A program made the translations under genes and the position numbers. From Varroa destructor (lineage: Eukaryota > Arthropoda > Arachnida > Mesostigmata > Varroidae), in the NCBI RefSeq assembly GCF_002443255.2, contig NW_019211454.1, forward strand, positions 14,668,481 through 14,732,480: a stretch of DNA of 64,000 bases, read 5' to 3'. The stretch's first letter is position 1; every line of letters begins with the position of its first letter. The notes below the pieces were generated by a model. It was not told the origin of the DNA and searched no databases. It saw only the letters and a list, made by a program, of their open reading frames with translations. Shown piece by piece: positions 24,528 through 36,988 of the stretch.

Positions 24528-25633
24528 TAAAGGCCTTTGCTATTGCAGGCAAATATGTAGCCCACTTAACATTCACGACGGTGGAAGCACCGTTTACGTT
24601 TGTCAGAGCAAAGGCTCGTAACGGAGTTCCGGCTTCTTAATCCTGACCAATTGAACTACCGGTCCCTTCCGTGGCGCAAGCACATTTCAGGCGCACAATA
24701 GATTATATAGCTGTTGTTTCTGGAAGGTTATATAGCCTAGGCTTGATTCGATATAACATACAAGAGAAACCGTTGCCATTGTCCACATCGATAATAAACC
24801 TCAAAGCACCTACTCAGCCTATCTTTATGATGATCCCAAAGGGCAACTTCGAACGTGCTGTTCTGTCAGTTATTATATCGCCGACTTTACGCTACGCAGT
24901 TGATTAGGCGTTGTAAGATTACGTACGCCCATGTTTGTGTCAGCTGATGTATCTCGGCGTTTTTCTGATTGAAGGCGCGTATTGTTCCAAGTAAAACGGG
25001 AACGTCTACAATTGATTCGATTTGAATGTCTCATAAATGCGCATAGATCAAAAGTCGATCCCCAGTTGCCATAATGGTGAAGTGTTCACATACGAACGTG
25101 TTAGGTAGCCTTACTTTGAATAGAGGCACCCCGCGTCGTACTGAAGGGTGCCGGAGGTTTGAAGCAATGCTCGAGTAGCAAAAGTAAGATTCGAAACATT
25201 TCACTGGGTCTGACAATCGGCAGCCGGGTTACGGTAAACCTTGACGAGGCTGATGTTCAGCGTTCTTGCTCGTAGGCTTCACGTCAACTGCGCCCTAACG
25301 AAGCTGTATAGATTTACTGTAAATAGTATATTAATATAATAGTAGAATACCCAGTTTGAAGATTTTCAGAAGGTATTTCAACTGCAAATGAAGGTAGCAC
25401 AAGGTTGTCGAAACGAGCAATCCACTGTCCATACTAGCTCTTCTCGAAACATACACTTATTGTTCAAATGGGTAAAATGTTGGTCCGTGTATTTTTTTAC
25501 TGCTTCAGTGAGGCGATGGGATGGTCACTCCTAGCCTTTGCGCCTGTGTCAGTCTCCTTGGAAATTAGTTATTTTTAAGCATCAGTTCGACCCGTTTCTT
25601 ATCGTAGGGCTTTTTTGATCCGAAATTACCCTT

Positions 25634-25660
25634 CTTGTTATCAAAATTCCTCATAACAAG
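25634..25660. repeat. Perfect inverted repeat, 8-bp arms, 11-base loop
   Basis: CTTGTTAT (25634-25641) and ATAACAAG (25653-25660). Short, could be chance, but it belongs to the same hairpin-rich region as the longer examples. Confidence 0.6.
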
Positions 25661-27819
25661 TTAAAAGTACGCGCATACAAGCTGGTCTTTTTAGATTATA
25701 AAATATATAGCTCCAAATATCTCGTATAGGTTATGTAGGTTGTCTGAATTATTCCGGTATTGTGATTCTTACATGGATTTAGAATTTCAGTTCCAGTGAG
25801 TGAAATAGACTCTAGCATGATCCAGTAGCGAGACTTATGGCCCTTACATGTCCAGCAACAGGTTTACTGCCTAACTATTTTTCAGGAACAGGTTGTCCTC
25901 CATAATATCACAGGGATACATTTCCGTATTGTGTTTTTGCCAATTTCTATTAGGCTTTATTCGAGCTGACTAAATGTCCAAAGCTGACTAACTTGGAATA
26001 GTGCGTAATTAGCCCATAGTATCTCTTTTTGTTTTTCTCAAAAGATGTTAGTTTTGCAATTTAATTAGCAAAAATTATTCCAGATAATCTTTATACGATT
26101 CGCACGTACCTACTCTGCATAAAATCGAAAAAAACCTTAACAAACAAAGGTCGTTAGGTAAGCGTTATTATTTATCAACGGACTATATCGTAGACTTTGT
26201 CCATTATATCTGATTAACAAAATCGTCAATGGTTCATTCTCTAATTGCTCATCATTTGTAGCTAGCGCGGACACAGCCGTAGCACGATTGTTCATGGTGT
26301 ACGTTGGGCTTACAATTGGCTTTTCTCAATAACATAAACCTGAGAGCTTAGGTTTTCAACTTGGTACAGTCAGGCTACAGTGGCTACGGTGACCATATTA
26401 CTACCACAGTAAACTATGATTACAGAACAACGTCTTAAAGCAAGCGCACTTATACACGCGTAGATTATACACAATGTAATCTACTAAATGCGTTGAAATT
26501 TTATTTCTTGTTATTATTTATATAAACAACTGTGATTACTGGAAGACGTACAACGGTCACAGGATTATCGTTAAAATTAAATATTCTCTAAGTCGTCTCA
26601 AATAGAATACGGGCAAAAGTTAAAAAAAAAAAAAGCAGAATTTTATACTGCTATATTGTCTTGAATACATTATACGATACGCTTGTCGATAACGTTTCTA
26701 TCAGTTTACTGGGTCGCATTGCGTCAATCTCCTATAAATTAGAACCCTTTTGAGCAAAGGCAAACCATAGACGACGTGACACCAGGTCTCCACGAAAAAC
26801 GGTCTCTGCGCCATATCAAAGATAATTTAACATAGGACAACTACAGCGAAATACCTATATTTTCTGCTGCCAGACTAGCCAATCAAGATATCACCAGGGT
26901 ATCACAATGACCCAAAGCAAAGGAGACAGTTGGCCGATCGTAGTTCTGTAAATTCATTTAATTGCGTCCTATTTATAAAAATAATGTTATTTACGAGCTG
27001 AAAATGATATTGATCTAAACTTAATAGAGACCCAGAGACCCAGAAGCTTCTTATCACGTCAGTACAATTTTCATATTATCTATGGTTGTTTCTTGCTTAT
27101 AGTTAAAGGAATGGATTTTGAACCCAGGCAACGACGATGGCATTGATCTTAGATGGTCTAAAGCGGCCGTTCAAGAGCGTATTTGGCAGTACTATTATGT
27201 CCCTGATTTGTTATTGAAGCTTTTTACATTGAGTAACATATGAAGGACCGAAAACGTCGAAACAGCATCTTCATTATGTACCCGTAGTAGAATACAGATA
27301 CTTTAGTTTTTTTCGCCGCCCCAATTTAGGGCCGATATGATAATATATTCTATCTTCTTTTAGGCATTACGTTACGATACATTTCGTGGTGAATATTTAT
27401 CAGTATAATAATGTCCGTTACTGCCTCATTGAATCTGAAACACTATACTATGTAGCAATTCGGCTACTTGTAGAATTTCGATAGACGTATTTTTATTATC
27501 CGTTCTAACAGGCCCACAATTAAGGTCCTAGCGAGAGATTTAGAACGCCTATACGATTTCGGTGTCCGTGACTACCTGTGGCGAAGTTACACGACTTCCG
27601 GAAAACTTAATTGCACATACAGGATCGTTTCCTTTCAAAGCAAAAGAAGATCGATTATTCAGTCATTGGTGTCCGACTAGGGCCGTCCGTCGTGGTGGCT
27701 TGGACATTTTAGCTTCAAAACAACCTTCGAAGCGCAATTGAGAACAGACAAATGCTATGCAACGTAAGTGAATAAAAAAGTTATTTCTGTATATCCGGAA
27801 ACCTAGTTAGTACACTATC

Positions 27820-27846
27820 TCCGCTCGATCGATTTCATCGAGCGGA
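27820..27846. repeat. Perfect inverted repeat, 10-bp arms, 7-base loop
   Basis: TCCGCTCGAT (27820-27829), loop CGATTTC, ATCGAGCGGA (27837-27846). It is GC-rich compared with its surroundings and about 70 bases before another hairpin. Confidence 0.85.
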
Positions 27847-27913
27847 AAAGCGGTCGACGGAGCAGCCGCTAACCTCATCGGAACGTTTGCGGTGGCACGC
27901 TCTCATTGTCCTT

Positions 27914-27950
27914 AATGCATTCTGAACTACTCAGTAGTTTAGAATGCATT
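27914..27950. repeat. Inverted repeat, 17-bp arms (one mismatch), 3-base loop
   Basis: AATGCATTCTGAACTAC (27914-27930), loop TCA, GTAGTTTAGAATGCATT (27934-27950). Sixteen of 17 positions pair and the remaining pair is G-T. It also contains two ATGCAT palindromes. No target-site duplication or transposase is seen. Confidence 0.9.
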
Positions 27951-30879
27951 CAGTGCGCTCACGCTTCAGCTTCCGAGCAGTATAAGCTAGACAAAGAACC
28001 ATAGTTGCTCATAAAGCTGCGAAATGATGTAGGTCATGACGGTTCTTTATTAGAGAATGTAACAATTGTCAACTATATGCTGTATCCAACTGTATGCTAT
28101 AAATCCCTGAGTGAAGACTCTCTAAACTGAAGAAACTAGAAAATCCGATGCTTATTAACGTGTCTAGATGAATCGTCTATACAAATACATAGAAAGTAAA
28201 TTAGCATATTATGTACTCAGCCAGAAGTGGCTGCTGATCGACGCAAATACGTTTGGAAAAGGGGCGCACTAACAACACCTTTAAGTTGGCTAAATAATAT
28301 ATTTTTATATTTATAGATAGATATATTAATTATTCTATTTTATTATTAATAGATTAGGTCGTTTTTTTTTTGAAATTTCTCCACATGGCCTAAGTCAGGA
28401 AATCAGATCATCTAATTTTGACAAGACATTCGATCTCCTTTATAGTTAATAGACAGCCATCACTTCACGCAATAATCGTAGAATCAAATAATAATAATAT
28501 CCATAACAATAAACGATAGAAACTATCGGATGAATCATCGCGTTCTGTGCACAGCCCCACCTGCCGGGATTCCTGTATTACTGCTATGATTTTTTTCATC
28601 ATTTTTTTTTTGTTACATCAGACAACAGAACTTATCATATACATTTTTACCTAACAATCGCTCAATAGTCAAAGCCGAGATATCAACAAAATGGTATCCA
28701 CCGATTCGCTGATACTCGTTTCTATCATTTTGTTCCATACCTAGCTTTCACCCCAAAATACAATAGTGTCTGATCAAGGGCTACTTGCCGGACTATGAGC
28801 GAAACGAAAAAGGACCATTCTCGTCATTGCGTCAGAGCTGACAGGACAGAAAAAATCGGCAGTAACATACTATAATTATCAGAATCATTCTAGTCAGTAA
28901 GCCAGATTGAAGTGGCCTCTCTTTAACTATAAGAGGCTGTCGATTGAATCTGACGTTTTGCAGATGGCCTATGTGATTTAAAATAAATACGTCAAGATTT
29001 CGGTTGTCATTGCTCCGGCAATAACAGATGAATGCCTTTCGAAACCCGTCGTCCCCGATCAATAATTGTATTGCAGCCTATTGTAATTTCTAATTGTATA
29101 GGTTTAGGCGAAACATAGCGAAGGGAAATTGACCTTTATCCAACATTTTGCTTTTTCCCGAAGCTCTGCCCGGATGTCTTGTTCAACCAGATAAGTTGTC
29201 AACCACGTAACACCAACGCCTGTTAATGATCGACTTCGGCGGCGCCGCAAGCCGTATTTTCGCCAACAATATCTCCCGCGACATTTTAAAATTTCAACTA
29301 ATCATTATTTGTGTCACTACATATTATAATCGCAACCGGTAGGAAAGTAGCTGCATGGTCCTGATGCTTTCTCCTGAACCACTGTCACGAACTGCACTGG
29401 ATAGCCGGCCATCAGGACGTCGAGCACTGGGTCTGTTCCTGATTTCTAACGTGCGTCTCACATCTGTGTCCTACACCACCAAGCATGTCATCAATTGTTG
29501 CCCTGCTGATTACCGCTACTGGTGCTAACGCAATGGACAACTCGAATAAAAGATCTAGTCGTACTGTGTTACCCTTCAACATCCTCCCACCCTGGACGCA
29601 TTGCCTGCTCAGATGACTAACAACCAGCGATAGTGGAAGGATCTACTTGAGACATGCCAAAGGCAAAATTGCACCGTCCCCTGTCTCTCCCCTCCATTCT
29701 CTGGTTCCTTTGTGCGAAATCGGACTCATTGAATTAGCATGTGATAATATGAAATCTATGCCTCGCTCCTCCCTCGTATTTGAATACTACTGCTGATAGT
29801 AATTTGGTTAGTGCTATTGAGACGGAAGCGGTGTAAAAGGCGACCTGCTGGGCTTTTGCGATTATAACTCCTTAATCAATTGAAGTTCCGTTAGCGTCAT
29901 CGGCCATATTTACTAGATTCGTCTGTTTAGACTTCAGATCTATTAAATAGAAGCCATTTTCGCCTCAGATTTACCGTGCGATGTTAATAATTGCCAATTG
30001 GAAAACATTACTTTATCGTGATTATCAGATAATTTTCGATGCACTGTCAGACACCGTCCGCCACGCGACCGATGTCGCTGCGACAGATCGCAATAATTTA
30101 TGAATTTTATTAGCGCGCAAATAGAAAAACGCTGAATGTAGTTGACGACCGACAATCTTTCGAACGCTTATGGAGATGTTTAAGTGTGACAACGCATCAC
30201 TACCGACTTGCAGATTTTTCTGTCCCGTTCGGATGAGGCTTACCGAGCAAAATCTCTATAACCTTTTAATATAAAAAGAAACTGGGTAAAGTGTCAAGCT
30301 ATTTTTGTTAAATTACCAAGAGACAACAATCAGATGGATGTGTAGAGCTCCGACGTCGTTCATTCCCCTGCGAAGACAATAAATAGCTCAACAAGTAGTC
30401 TTCGAAGAACTAGAAAAACATGGCTTTAAAAAGCCCATTTATTCGAAGATATTAAATGCAGGGGCATCTGCACTATCGTACGCATCGCCCATTCGCACTA
30501 AATCACATCTGCTGGTGAACGACTACTATCTTACCTTATCGAAATTTTAGCTTTATTTCATACAATCCTCCTCGCTTATCTTCACATCATTTAATTATTT
30601 TTCAGCCAATTGAAGATCGAATTATGGCCTACTGCGTCCTGTATTGCGGCGGGTAGAGCCTCGACGGTAATTTGCCGCCGCTCAATGAATTAATCTTCGC
30701 AAACATCCCAACTGGATTGATTAATTACCACTAAGTAATACGATAACAGTAACAAGAATAACGATAAAGCTAGCGAAATATAGAGACCGACAGAGAGTCG
30801 GGTTGAAAAAAGTTACCCATTTACTAAATTTAGTATTCAGAATTATTTACGTAATATATCAATTACGTGAACGCAAGCC

Positions 30880-30927
30880 AAGGGATTGGCAGATGGCAAT
30901 CTGGTGATCGCCATCTGCCAATCCCTT
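30880..30927. repeat. Perfect inverted repeat, 18-bp arms, 12-base loop
   Basis: AAGGGATTGGCAGATGGC (30880-30897) is exactly complementary to GCCATCTGCCAATCCCTT (30910-30927). A small ACGTAAT/ATTACGT inverted repeat lies at 30849-30868 just before it. The arms are shorter and more perfect than a typical animal pre-miRNA stem. It falls within a 66-codon minus-strand frame that is not otherwise supported. Confidence 0.92.
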
Positions 30928-31409
30928 CTCTCTTCCTCTATATCAGATAACTCACACGAGGCCTTAGTCAGCTTAGGCCACGAAATCTTTTTCAAACAAT
31001 AATACACAATAGAAATGATCTCGCAAACGAGATCGACTGGCAATGACGATTTTCGCCTATTTCACTTTGTAGCCAACATGAGTCAATACAAGATCGGATC
31101 CTTTGTTCCGGTCCAATTTACCGTTTCGGATACGCCGCACGAGTTAATATGACATTGCAGCCTGTCGCTAAGAGTAAAACGAGAAGACCGGGATGTCACT
31201 GCATGGCAACGACTGCCGTTGGTGAATGCTGAAGGCCATCAGGTTTTGTCAGCTGGTAGCTATATCAGAGCAGACGAAAACAAAGATGGAATAGGGACCG
31301 ATGACATACAACAGTAATAGCAGCGTCTAACTTGCAAGAAAGCCATTCGTATTATACCCTTCGAACTGGATTTGGTTCGGAAACTGAAGTTGCACTACAT
31401 AAGAAAGAC

Positions 31410-31446
31410 CACTAGTAATTAATATATAATGTTATTATTACTAGTG
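31410..31446. repeat. Inverted repeat, 10-bp arms, AT-rich loop
   Basis: CACTAGTAAT (31410-31419) and ATTACTAGTG (31437-31446), with an AT-only interior apart from one G. Includes an ACTAGT palindrome in each arm. Confidence 0.75.
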
Positions 31447-31854
31447 CTTGTGGATAGTGGGGCTCTACAAGCTAAAAATTAACACGGCCATCTGCAACAG
31501 CCGTTATAGAGAAACAATTGATCTGCTTAGAAACAGCAAGTATGGAAGAATTCTAGTTCAGATGTTAAAGGACACTTGCAGCAATCCATTGGTTCTCTCG
31601 AAAATACAAGTTAAAGGTATCTGTGCTGTTGACCGTATGGCTCCATAAGTGTCTAAGACTGATAACGATCTCGTTCCAATCATTCAGCCATGCAATACAA
31701 CTAAAGAAAAATATTGGCTATTTGATGGAACTGCGATTATGGCTAGAAAAGGAAGCATCTAGCAATCGCTTACGGACAGCATAGGTATACATGGAAATGG
31801 CGATTCATCTTTTATAGGTGCTCATAAAGTTCGGTTGGACATTGTGAGGGTTTG

Positions 31855-31881
31855 CAGGCACTAGATCTTGTCTAGTGCCTG
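31855..31881. repeat. Perfect inverted repeat, 11-bp arms, 5-base loop
   Basis: CAGGCACTAGA (31855-31865), loop TCTTG, TCTAGTGCCTG (31871-31881). Like its neighbours, the arms match exactly and the loop is very short. Confidence 0.88.
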
Positions 31882-31948
31882 GATTTGCCTTTACTCTAAC
31901 GATGGACAAAACGTTCTCAAAAACCAATTGATTTTATTGGGCCTTTTA

Positions 31949-31970
31949 GTTTTTTTTTTTTTTTTTTTTT
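31949..31970. repeat. T22 homopolymer
   Basis: Twenty-two consecutive T residues, the longest homopolymer in the window. On the minus strand this could be the poly(A) tail of a retrocopy, but the flanking sequence shows no recognisable element. Confidence 0.9.
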
Positions 31971-32936
31971 CTTTATGTGAACGAACACTCAAAATCGTCT
32001 TTTTTCAATGTATTATCAAGAACTTGCATCCATTAATGGTTAGATGTTGCTGAAGTTGTCTGCAGGCCTTGGCAGCTAGACAAATAGCTATTAATGTTAG
32101 CAGTAATTTTATTTTAAATTTTGCGTAATAATTCTCAATAACGCTTCATTTGTTCACATTCGAATAAGTGTACCTACCGTCATTATCGGGGCTTCTCGCA
32201 TAGAGAAATATCGATGTAGTCTTATGGCAATACGGTTGTCATAGTAATTTTTTTTTGTCAAAAAGAACCACTTACGAATATCTAAGACGTACGATGTAGT
32301 TTATCTCACATACGTAGTTTAACTTGAACTGTATACAACGCATATATGTATGTATGCCTACTAAAAAAACTAAGTTTTGTAGTTTTCTCAAGTTGCGATT
32401 TTTCTGCTAAATTCGCAACCGACGACACCGCGTTTCATTTCGACCCGATATATAATGGATCATACAGACTTCAGAATGATCATCTGATGGTCATATGGTA
32501 ATGCAGTAGCTTCATTAAAACGTAATTTGCTCGTGATTCTATCAGGAAGAGTTGTAGCTTCGAGACAAAATTCAACTAACTTTCGGTAAAGCACTCGGCT
32601 GTCTCAAATACAACGGCCATTTGACGACTGCCGTACTAAGCGAAAACAATAATAGAAACCCAATTACATAACACTGCTGACCCTTCTATATTACCAGAGT
32701 TTCCCACATAGCTCGTCGTTCACCCGTTCCCGTTGTACAGACAATACCGAAAATATAGCATCGTCAAAGCCAACGTAACTAGAAAAATTCAATCTACGTT
32801 CTCCTAATTTGGTTAGCTCTCGGCAACAGATTGATACCGGCGCGCTGACAGCCTGCAATCTAGTATCTGCTAAACTAGATTAGCATATGATAGATGAGTA
32901 TAATACTAATAAATACAAATAACTGGGCAAATTCTT

Positions 32937-33279
32937 CTAGGGTCCAAATACCAAAAGCCCACAAAGAACGCACCACAGAAGAAACATTTGTAGTTCAAAT
33001 TTTGGACGTTTCTTAGAGGTATTCGATGCTTTCTGCCCGCCGCTCACAGACAGCAAATGGTTTACTATCATGGGTTTACCATCCACAGTTGTAGCGGCGT
33101 CCGTGCGCGGTGATGGCGCTGCCAACTCCTTTCCCGAAGATAGCCTTCACCCATAAATGAATCGAACGGTGCACTGCCGGCAAACGACTCCGAGCCCGAG
33201 GTGTGTGCGCAAACCGACGCCAGCTTCTGAGCGGACACGTCAACATAGGCGTCCTAACTTGTCGCCACGTAAGCCTCAA
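32937..33279 (-). CDS. GC-rich pocket with possible minus-strand exon
   Basis: A short GC-rich island. One minus frame (32937-33125, extending a few codons further right) reads a hydrophilic stretch around PSPRTDAATTVDGKP, a Lys-rich segment (SKKRPKFELQ) and then a hydrophobic end (MFLLWCVLCGLLVF) before a stop, so it could be a C-terminal membrane anchor. A second minus frame (33076-33279) and a plus frame (33157-33354, with a GTAAGC donor-like site at 33268) are also open and basic, so strand and frame are uncertain. No family recognised and no convincing acceptor found. Confidence 0.15.
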
Positions 33280-33997
33280 ATCGATAGGCCGTCAGTTACG
33301 AACACGGTGGTAGTACTATACAGATCAGCAGTTTATTTTCCTTACGTCGGATAACGTTGCTCCTGGTACAAGTGTCGTTGAAGGAGAAATAGGTATATTT
33401 CTCTCGACAAACGAAACAGGTGCAGGGCTCCCATTCCAGAATACTTTTTTTTTTACATCTAGAGTCGATACATTTTCGCATCGCAGCGATTTTGTAAGCG
33501 AATCTTCGGACTTGCTATCTGTGTTTTCTTTGACTGTCACTCGGATTTACCACAGAGCATTATAATAGACAAATTATCGTGTGATTCATAACAAACTGTC
33601 GATGGTCCAACCGTAAGTGGAAATGCGAATGGACCTTAAACGAGCCACATTACCATCTTTGTGCTTGTGACCGTGTCCGCAAATCTAAACAAACAAAAAA
33701 AAGCCAGACCATTGCCAAGTCCGTAGGCCAGAGGCCTAAACAAGATAAGCAAATCCCGCATCAAACTTTACCGATCACGAATAGCGTACGTGATATGACG
33801 AAGAAAGTTAGAGGGAAGGCAACTTTTTTTTAGGACCTCTTCTTGTGTCGCTGCCTAAATTTGCCGAACTTCAGATTAATTCTATTGCACAGATAGGCTA
33901 CATCAATATTCGAAGTGGTTAACCAGAGCTATTCACCTGAATAGTTTTGTGCTTATTCGCTACTGGACAAAGCATCAGTGCGTGTACCTTTTTCAAG

Positions 33998-34236
33998 TAA
34001 CTACGCTATATTATTCGAAAAGGATGCAGTTTCTGCCGGTAGCATGGGCAGTTGCCATCGCTTTGGTGATGGAAACCACGATTTGTAGTCGACGACGTTC
34101 GCTAGTATGGGGCCCCCATGGGAGGGGAGTGTCCGCGGGGGCGAGGCCAGATCGACACTGGGGTGAACGCGAAGTTTTTCACGGCGACTTTTCCATCGAC
34201 GAAAGTCAACTCGGCGGAAAGGTTATGGTGTTTAAG
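33998..34236 (+). CDS. Candidate exon with signal peptide (ATG at 34024)
   Basis: This is among the better supported exons. A pyrimidine-rich acceptor (GTGTACCTTTTTCAAG) ends at 33997 and a strong donor (AAG followed by GTGAGA) starts at 34237. The ATG at 34024 follows AAAAGG and opens 71 codons that end exactly in phase at the donor. Residues 1-22 look like a cleavable signal peptide (FLPVAWAVAIALVMETTIC), followed by a basic RRR and a Gly, Arg and Trp-containing stretch (LVWGPHGRGV) and then a mixed acidic segment (FSIDESQLGGKVMVF). The segment is GC-richer than its flanks. The product would be secreted or membrane-anchored. The family is unknown to me. Later exons would lie to the right and were not identified; the 45.6 kb candidate does not join in phase with the acceptors considered. 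Confidence 0.4.
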
Positions 34237-34359
34237 GTGAGAACGCAAACAACTTTTACGTACTCGATGCTAAAGCTTAAACTAAGTCCAGTAAACGAAA
34301 ACCTTTTTTTGTTAACAATAATGATTCGCCTAGTTGTTTTTATGGCACGCTTTACATAC

Positions 34360-34381
34360 ATATATATATATATATATATAT
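34360..34381. repeat. (AT)11 microsatellite
   Basis: Twenty-two bases of uninterrupted AT repeat, about 120 bases after the donor of the candidate exon, so within its presumed intron. Confidence 0.9.
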
Positions 34382-34384
34382 GCA

Positions 34385-35842
34385 TTATAGGATCCAACTA
34401 AAATGTTTAGCGGTTCAGCCTCAAATGAATACGATACGGGTTCGAATATAAAGTCGATTCCAGCTTACTCATGGCCAAGGGTTATTCTACTGTGTCGTAC
34501 GAGCTTTCGCCTTTCTAATAGTAACTCGAAGTTCACAAGTTAGTACGGCTTGCAACGTACCTATTGCTAAATACCGCTGCTACAAACACAGATGTTGCTC
34601 AAACGCGGCCAATAAACCAGAAGTTCGGGAAAAGTGTTTTTGTTACAGTTTGATTATAACAGGACGGTGTAAGGTTAAAAAAATGATGATTCCGTGGAGA
34701 TGAAAATATAAGTTGTGAAAAATAAGGCCATTATCAGTATTGAAGGTCTGGATGAGCTTTATTCGAATATTTATTCAAACACAGGTTTGCCAATATATAA
34801 ATTGCCCTTAGAAAGAGATTGACTGTTTTTAAAAATTTCGTAAATCCTACAATTTAGAAAAACAAAGACACGTTTTGTTTTTTGAAAGCAAATGTTCTGC
34901 TATACATTTTTTCAATATAAATGCATATTATTGTCACAAGAAAGCCGGAGGTGCTCGAGTTGACGTCGTCGCTACAAGCTTTACTTTAAAGCGATCTTTT
35001 GTTACGTCATCTATTCGGGGCATTACGATATATGAGCATGGCTTAACTATGGTCCACAGTTTTTCAACTACGATTTCATTTATGAAGCAAACGACCGCCT
35101 TGCGATAGAAGGTCGTCATTGTTTGGCATTGCTACTGCCGCGTTACGTATGACGCGCCTGACGACAGTAGAAGGACACGCGTTTAGGTCGCGCTTCGAGC
35201 AACAGCGGTAACATCGCTGCTGTCTAACAGATGGGAACGTACTAAATCATGACGCTCACCGCCGAGTCATCGACCTCACTTAGGTGTGTCTAATTGATGT
35301 TAGTGAGACAAACCGATGATATTTGAAGGGTACAAATATCTGCTGGTCAGCCCCAAATGGTGGAATTAATTGATGGTAAGGTTTATGGTAAAAATATCTG
35401 GAGTAATTTTGTTACATTGTTAGACATACATGACAGTGATATTGAACAGTGGTTAAAGGATAACTCATAGAAGCGCCACAGATAATTATGTCATGATGTC
35501 AGTCATCATAATAATGACGGCCAATAGTCAGTTGACAAATTTCGACAATGAAATGCCGTCCCTTGTTTTTTATTTTTGAAAAAATAAGTAATGCAATTGA
35601 GCTGACTTCAAACATGTTAGTCATCAGAGCGGCGTCCCGTTTAAACAATGACTCGAATCTTTACGTTCATTTACAGGCAGTGTTTCTACTTGTTTCTTAA
35701 GCGATCTCTGTTGACAGTGAAATCATGATCAAGGCGTCACTCATATAGAATGCATCGTCGTAGATGCAAGGAAGAAACATTATGAGCTTTTTATTTAGCC
35801 ACCGACTCAACTACTGCTCCAAATCTAGTGTTGGTCCATTGT
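34385..35842. other. No gene seen; possible intron
   Basis: Only short frames, AT-rich, no splice-bounded open segment. If the exon at 33998-34236 is real, this would be the beginning of its first intron. Confidence 0.4.
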
Positions 35843-36988
35843 TTACTGTATAGTAATGGCGATGGGGGCCTTAGAAAAATCAACCTCCAATGGACGTTGG
35901 TGTTTGCCGATAAATGCATTAGATGCGGTTCGTTGTACGGGAGGAAGAGTAGTACCTACGTCTAAAGAAGCTAAGTCAGTCTGTTCTGTACTGCACTTTC
36001 CGAACGGAACGCCAGGGCATGCGGCCAACGCTGTTACAATCATTCGTATGGGCCTCTGGGACTTCTCAGGCCATGTGCGGTACTTTGTTTTCTAATCCGC
36101 CCGATTCAGTCAGTCTCTCGAGAACTGGCTGAAAGGGTCTTCAACTTAAAAGGACGACAAAACTGGCTGCCGAGCGACAACTTGCTAGCTGCTCCGACGA
36201 CAATGGCTAAATCTGCTACCAGCACAGATCCGGTCCTTGTAGTGTCTACCGTTGGTAGAGGTCTACTGTCGAGCTTGAAAGTAGAGTGAATCAGGGTAAA
36301 TTTTCGCTCGAATAAGGGTAGAATAACAGGTATACAACGAGTTCGCACACATCGTTATGGTTTGATTGCGGTACATGTATTGTACGTAGCAGAGGGTTTC
36401 TGATAGGAAAACGACTGAAGAGCATCGATTCCTCGAAATCTTTTGTTCGATCGACTTTTGAGCGAAGTTACAATCGTTATCTTATCGTAATTTACTACAC
36501 TAGCATTTTTTGGGAATCGATTCGCAAAGTTCATCAAAAGACTTCTTTGGTTTGAGAGGAAAACAGCTAGTTTGAAGTTTTCAAATCCGTCAGAGTCGAT
36601 ATATAAATGTTTGTAGACCATGCGGATTATAGTATTAAGATGGGTCGGAAGCTTGAGGAAGTTCAGTGCGTATGCCACTTAATCTATCCATCGGGTCGTC
36701 GAGCTCATGTACGAAGTAGGCACTGCCTTTAATCTTGATAAATACGAGTCCCTAAACATTTCACCTAATAGTCGTGTAGCTGGGTATCTATATATATATA
36801 ACCATGCTCGAGCAACGATGCAGAATAGGTAGTCTTTATATTGAGATTCTTGTGATAACCAAATGATTGCACATATACTACTATCTACAAACATAATACA
36901 AGGTCTTTTTCGAAATCGATTCAGGTACTGATCGTGTATATAAAATTGCTTTCCGACGATCTTCGAATTAGATTCTCGCTACAACGTC
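35843..36988 (-). pseudogene. Possible decayed coding region, few stops, unknown
   Basis: On the minus strand, three open segments follow one another in the same frame: about 103 codons ending at 36679, 107 codons ending at 36355 and about 82 codons ending at 36106. Roughly 20 more codons follow, then a one-base shift leads into a 66-codon frame that opens at ATG (36043) and ends at 35843. Across about 1.1 kb there are about four stops and one shift, where random DNA of this composition should give a stop about every 16-19 codons. This is the pattern of a pseudogene or old inserted element. The peptide segments look protein-like (for example GRIRKQSTAHG, ACPGVPFGKCSTEQ), but I recognise no family. 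A plus-strand frame over 35856-36095 is also open, so chance and composition remain possible. Confidence 0.28.

Larger units (their letters stand above)
24530..32936. other. No gene seen; 8.4 kb AT-rich DNA with hairpins
   Basis: Frames stay below about 80 codons. A plus-strand frame at 31448-31648 has acceptable codons but starts at GTG and lacks splice borders, so it is not called. Homopolymers, short tandem duplications (AGAGACCC twice at 27026-27041) and several clear inverted repeats, listed individually, are the only recognisable structure. Confidence 0.55.

Noticed and set aside
31448..31648. 66-codon frame with tidy codons after an inverted repeat
   Set aside because: Starts at GTG and is within the length expected by chance; no splice sites.
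34090..34140. LVWGP string in the 34 kb exon, recalling the start of filamin-like domains in ER glucosyltransferases
   Set aside because: The residues that should follow are absent; five shared residues are not evidence of homology.
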